Assembly (NCBI GenBank): GCA_036521875.1
Contig: DATDGX010000208.1
Coordinates: 1-12,914, forward strand
DNA length: 12,914 bases
Origin: DATDGX01 sp036521875
GTDB taxonomy: Bacteria > Desulfobacterota > Binatia > Binatales > Binataceae
Direction: 5' to 3'
In this document: positions 12,460 through 12,914 of the stretch, in pieces
Numbering within the stretch: the first letter of the stretch is position 1
How the letters are laid out: each line of letters starts with the position of its first letter
Notes under the pieces: model-generated
Seen by the model: only the letters and a program-made list of their open reading frames with translations
What the model was told of the DNA's origin: nothing
Database searches by the model: none
Position numbers and translations under genes: made by a program

Positions 12460-12914
12460 TCGCTGCAATCGTCATTGTCGTCGTTATTTCGACATTCGTG
12501 ACTGCGTTTATCCTGTACCGGATAATGTCGAAACGGGAGATCGAGGCCGAGGCCAATCGCGATGCTGATGAGGCCGACGTCAATCGGCTGCAGTCAATCC
12601 GCGACGCCCTTCGGCTGATGCTCGGACCGTTCCCGCTCTCGGTCGCGATCCACGTTCTCATCCTGCTGTTCCTGATCATTTCGATACACGAGCAGCGCGG
12701 CCGCGAGTTGATCATGGTCAACCTGGAGGCGGGCGGCGGCGGAGGCGGCGGCAACGAGATGCAGGATCTCGATATGCCGGAAGTGCCGATGCCCGACACC
12801 GCGCCGCAGCAGATGGAACAGCCGACTGCGGTCGATACCTCGCAGGCGGTGGGGATGGCCAATGACTATGTGCGCGCGGCCGGCGGCGGCGGTATCGGCA
12901 TCGGCCGTGGCGGC
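12456..12914 (+). CDS. two-TM protein with TonB-like S-x3-H transmembrane motif, 3' end cut by window edge
   Basis: An ATG at 12456 (AGGAG 11 bp upstream) starts a frame open to the window end, 153 codons. TM1 spans about 2-22, followed by a charged stretch (about 23-55, rich in E, D, R and probably helical), TM2 about 59-77, then a periplasmic part with a seven-Gly run (93-99), an acidic/Pro segment (MPEVPMPDTAP), and further Gly-rich sequence. TM2 contains PLSVAIHVL with S62 and H66, the S-x3-H spacing that TonB uses to engage ExbB/ExbD (TonB has LSVCIHG). Placement directly after exbB-exbD-exbD supports a role as the energised effector. The two-TM topology is unlike TonB or TolA. The C-terminal domain, perhaps an adhesion- or VWA-type domain, is not visible. 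The function is an inference. Confidence 0.75.
   Translation, partial: MIAAIVIVVVISTFVTAFILYRIMSKREIEAEANRDADEADVNRLQSIRDALRLMLGPFPLSVAIHVLILLFLIISIHEQRGRELIMVNLEAGGGGGGGNEMQDLDMPEVPMPDTAPQQMEQPTAVDTSQAVGMANDYVRAAGGGGIGIGRGG

Noticed and set aside
1..12914. tRNA or rRNA genes
   Set aside because: No cloverleaf with a T-arm GTTCGANTC core or rRNA-like conserved sequence was noticed on either strand.

Overview
The window is GC-rich DNA (by eye about 60-65% G+C) from a Gram-negative bacterium. It encodes two predicted lipoproteins, an ExbB/ExbD proton-channel operon that implies an outer membrane, and undecaprenyl-phosphate-sugar type (GT-C) membrane glycosyltransferases. Gene content and codon style (GCG, ATC, CTG, CTC heavy) suit an uncultured soil or subsurface lineage of the former Deltaproteobacteria, such as Desulfobacterota or Binatota. 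That placement is inference; there is no rRNA or marker gene here.

Layout. (1) 1-1763, minus: the 5' part of a long TPR-repeat lipoprotein, cut by the window edge. (2) 1764-2068: divergent intergenic region with a perfect TATAAT facing the TPR gene. (3) 2069-3388, plus: an APC-superfamily permease resembling the plant/protist polyamine-uptake (PUT/LAT) branch. (4) 3408-5237 minus and 5219-6853 plus: two GT-C membrane glycosyltransferases arranged head to head, with start codons overlapping by 19 bp. (5) 6865-10060, minus: a compact five-gene run, in transcription order a lipoprotein of unknown function, an SDR (3-hydroxyacyl-CoA dehydrogenase-like), a low-molecular-weight protein phosphatase, a CoA-binding domain protein and a Nudix (ADP-ribose pyrophosphatase-type) hydrolase. 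(6) 10061-10710: about 650 bp without a convincing gene but rich in inverted and direct repeats. (7) 10711-12914, plus: exbB/tolQ-like, two tandem exbD/tolR-like genes, a possible 40-codon ORF, and the start of a two-TM protein cut by the window end.

How the genes work together. The last region looks like a proton-motive-force energised machine: one ExbB/TolQ channel, two different ExbD/TolR subunits, and a downstream membrane protein whose second TM segment carries a TonB-like S-x3-H motif followed by a Gly-rich and acidic/Pro-containing periplasmic stretch. The two-ExbD composition recalls Myxococcus AglRQS and other ExbB-ExbD-ExbD sets, but the effector is not a classical TonB or TolA in the part seen. 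This operon and its structured leader are the most promising part of the window for something undescribed. The minus-strand five-gene run is probably one transcript, but its members do not add up to a recognised pathway.

Annotation caveats: the phosphatase has no ATG/GTG/TTG start upstream of its catalytic cysteine; the starts of the permease and the 9404-10060 lipoprotein are uncertain; both edge genes are partial.
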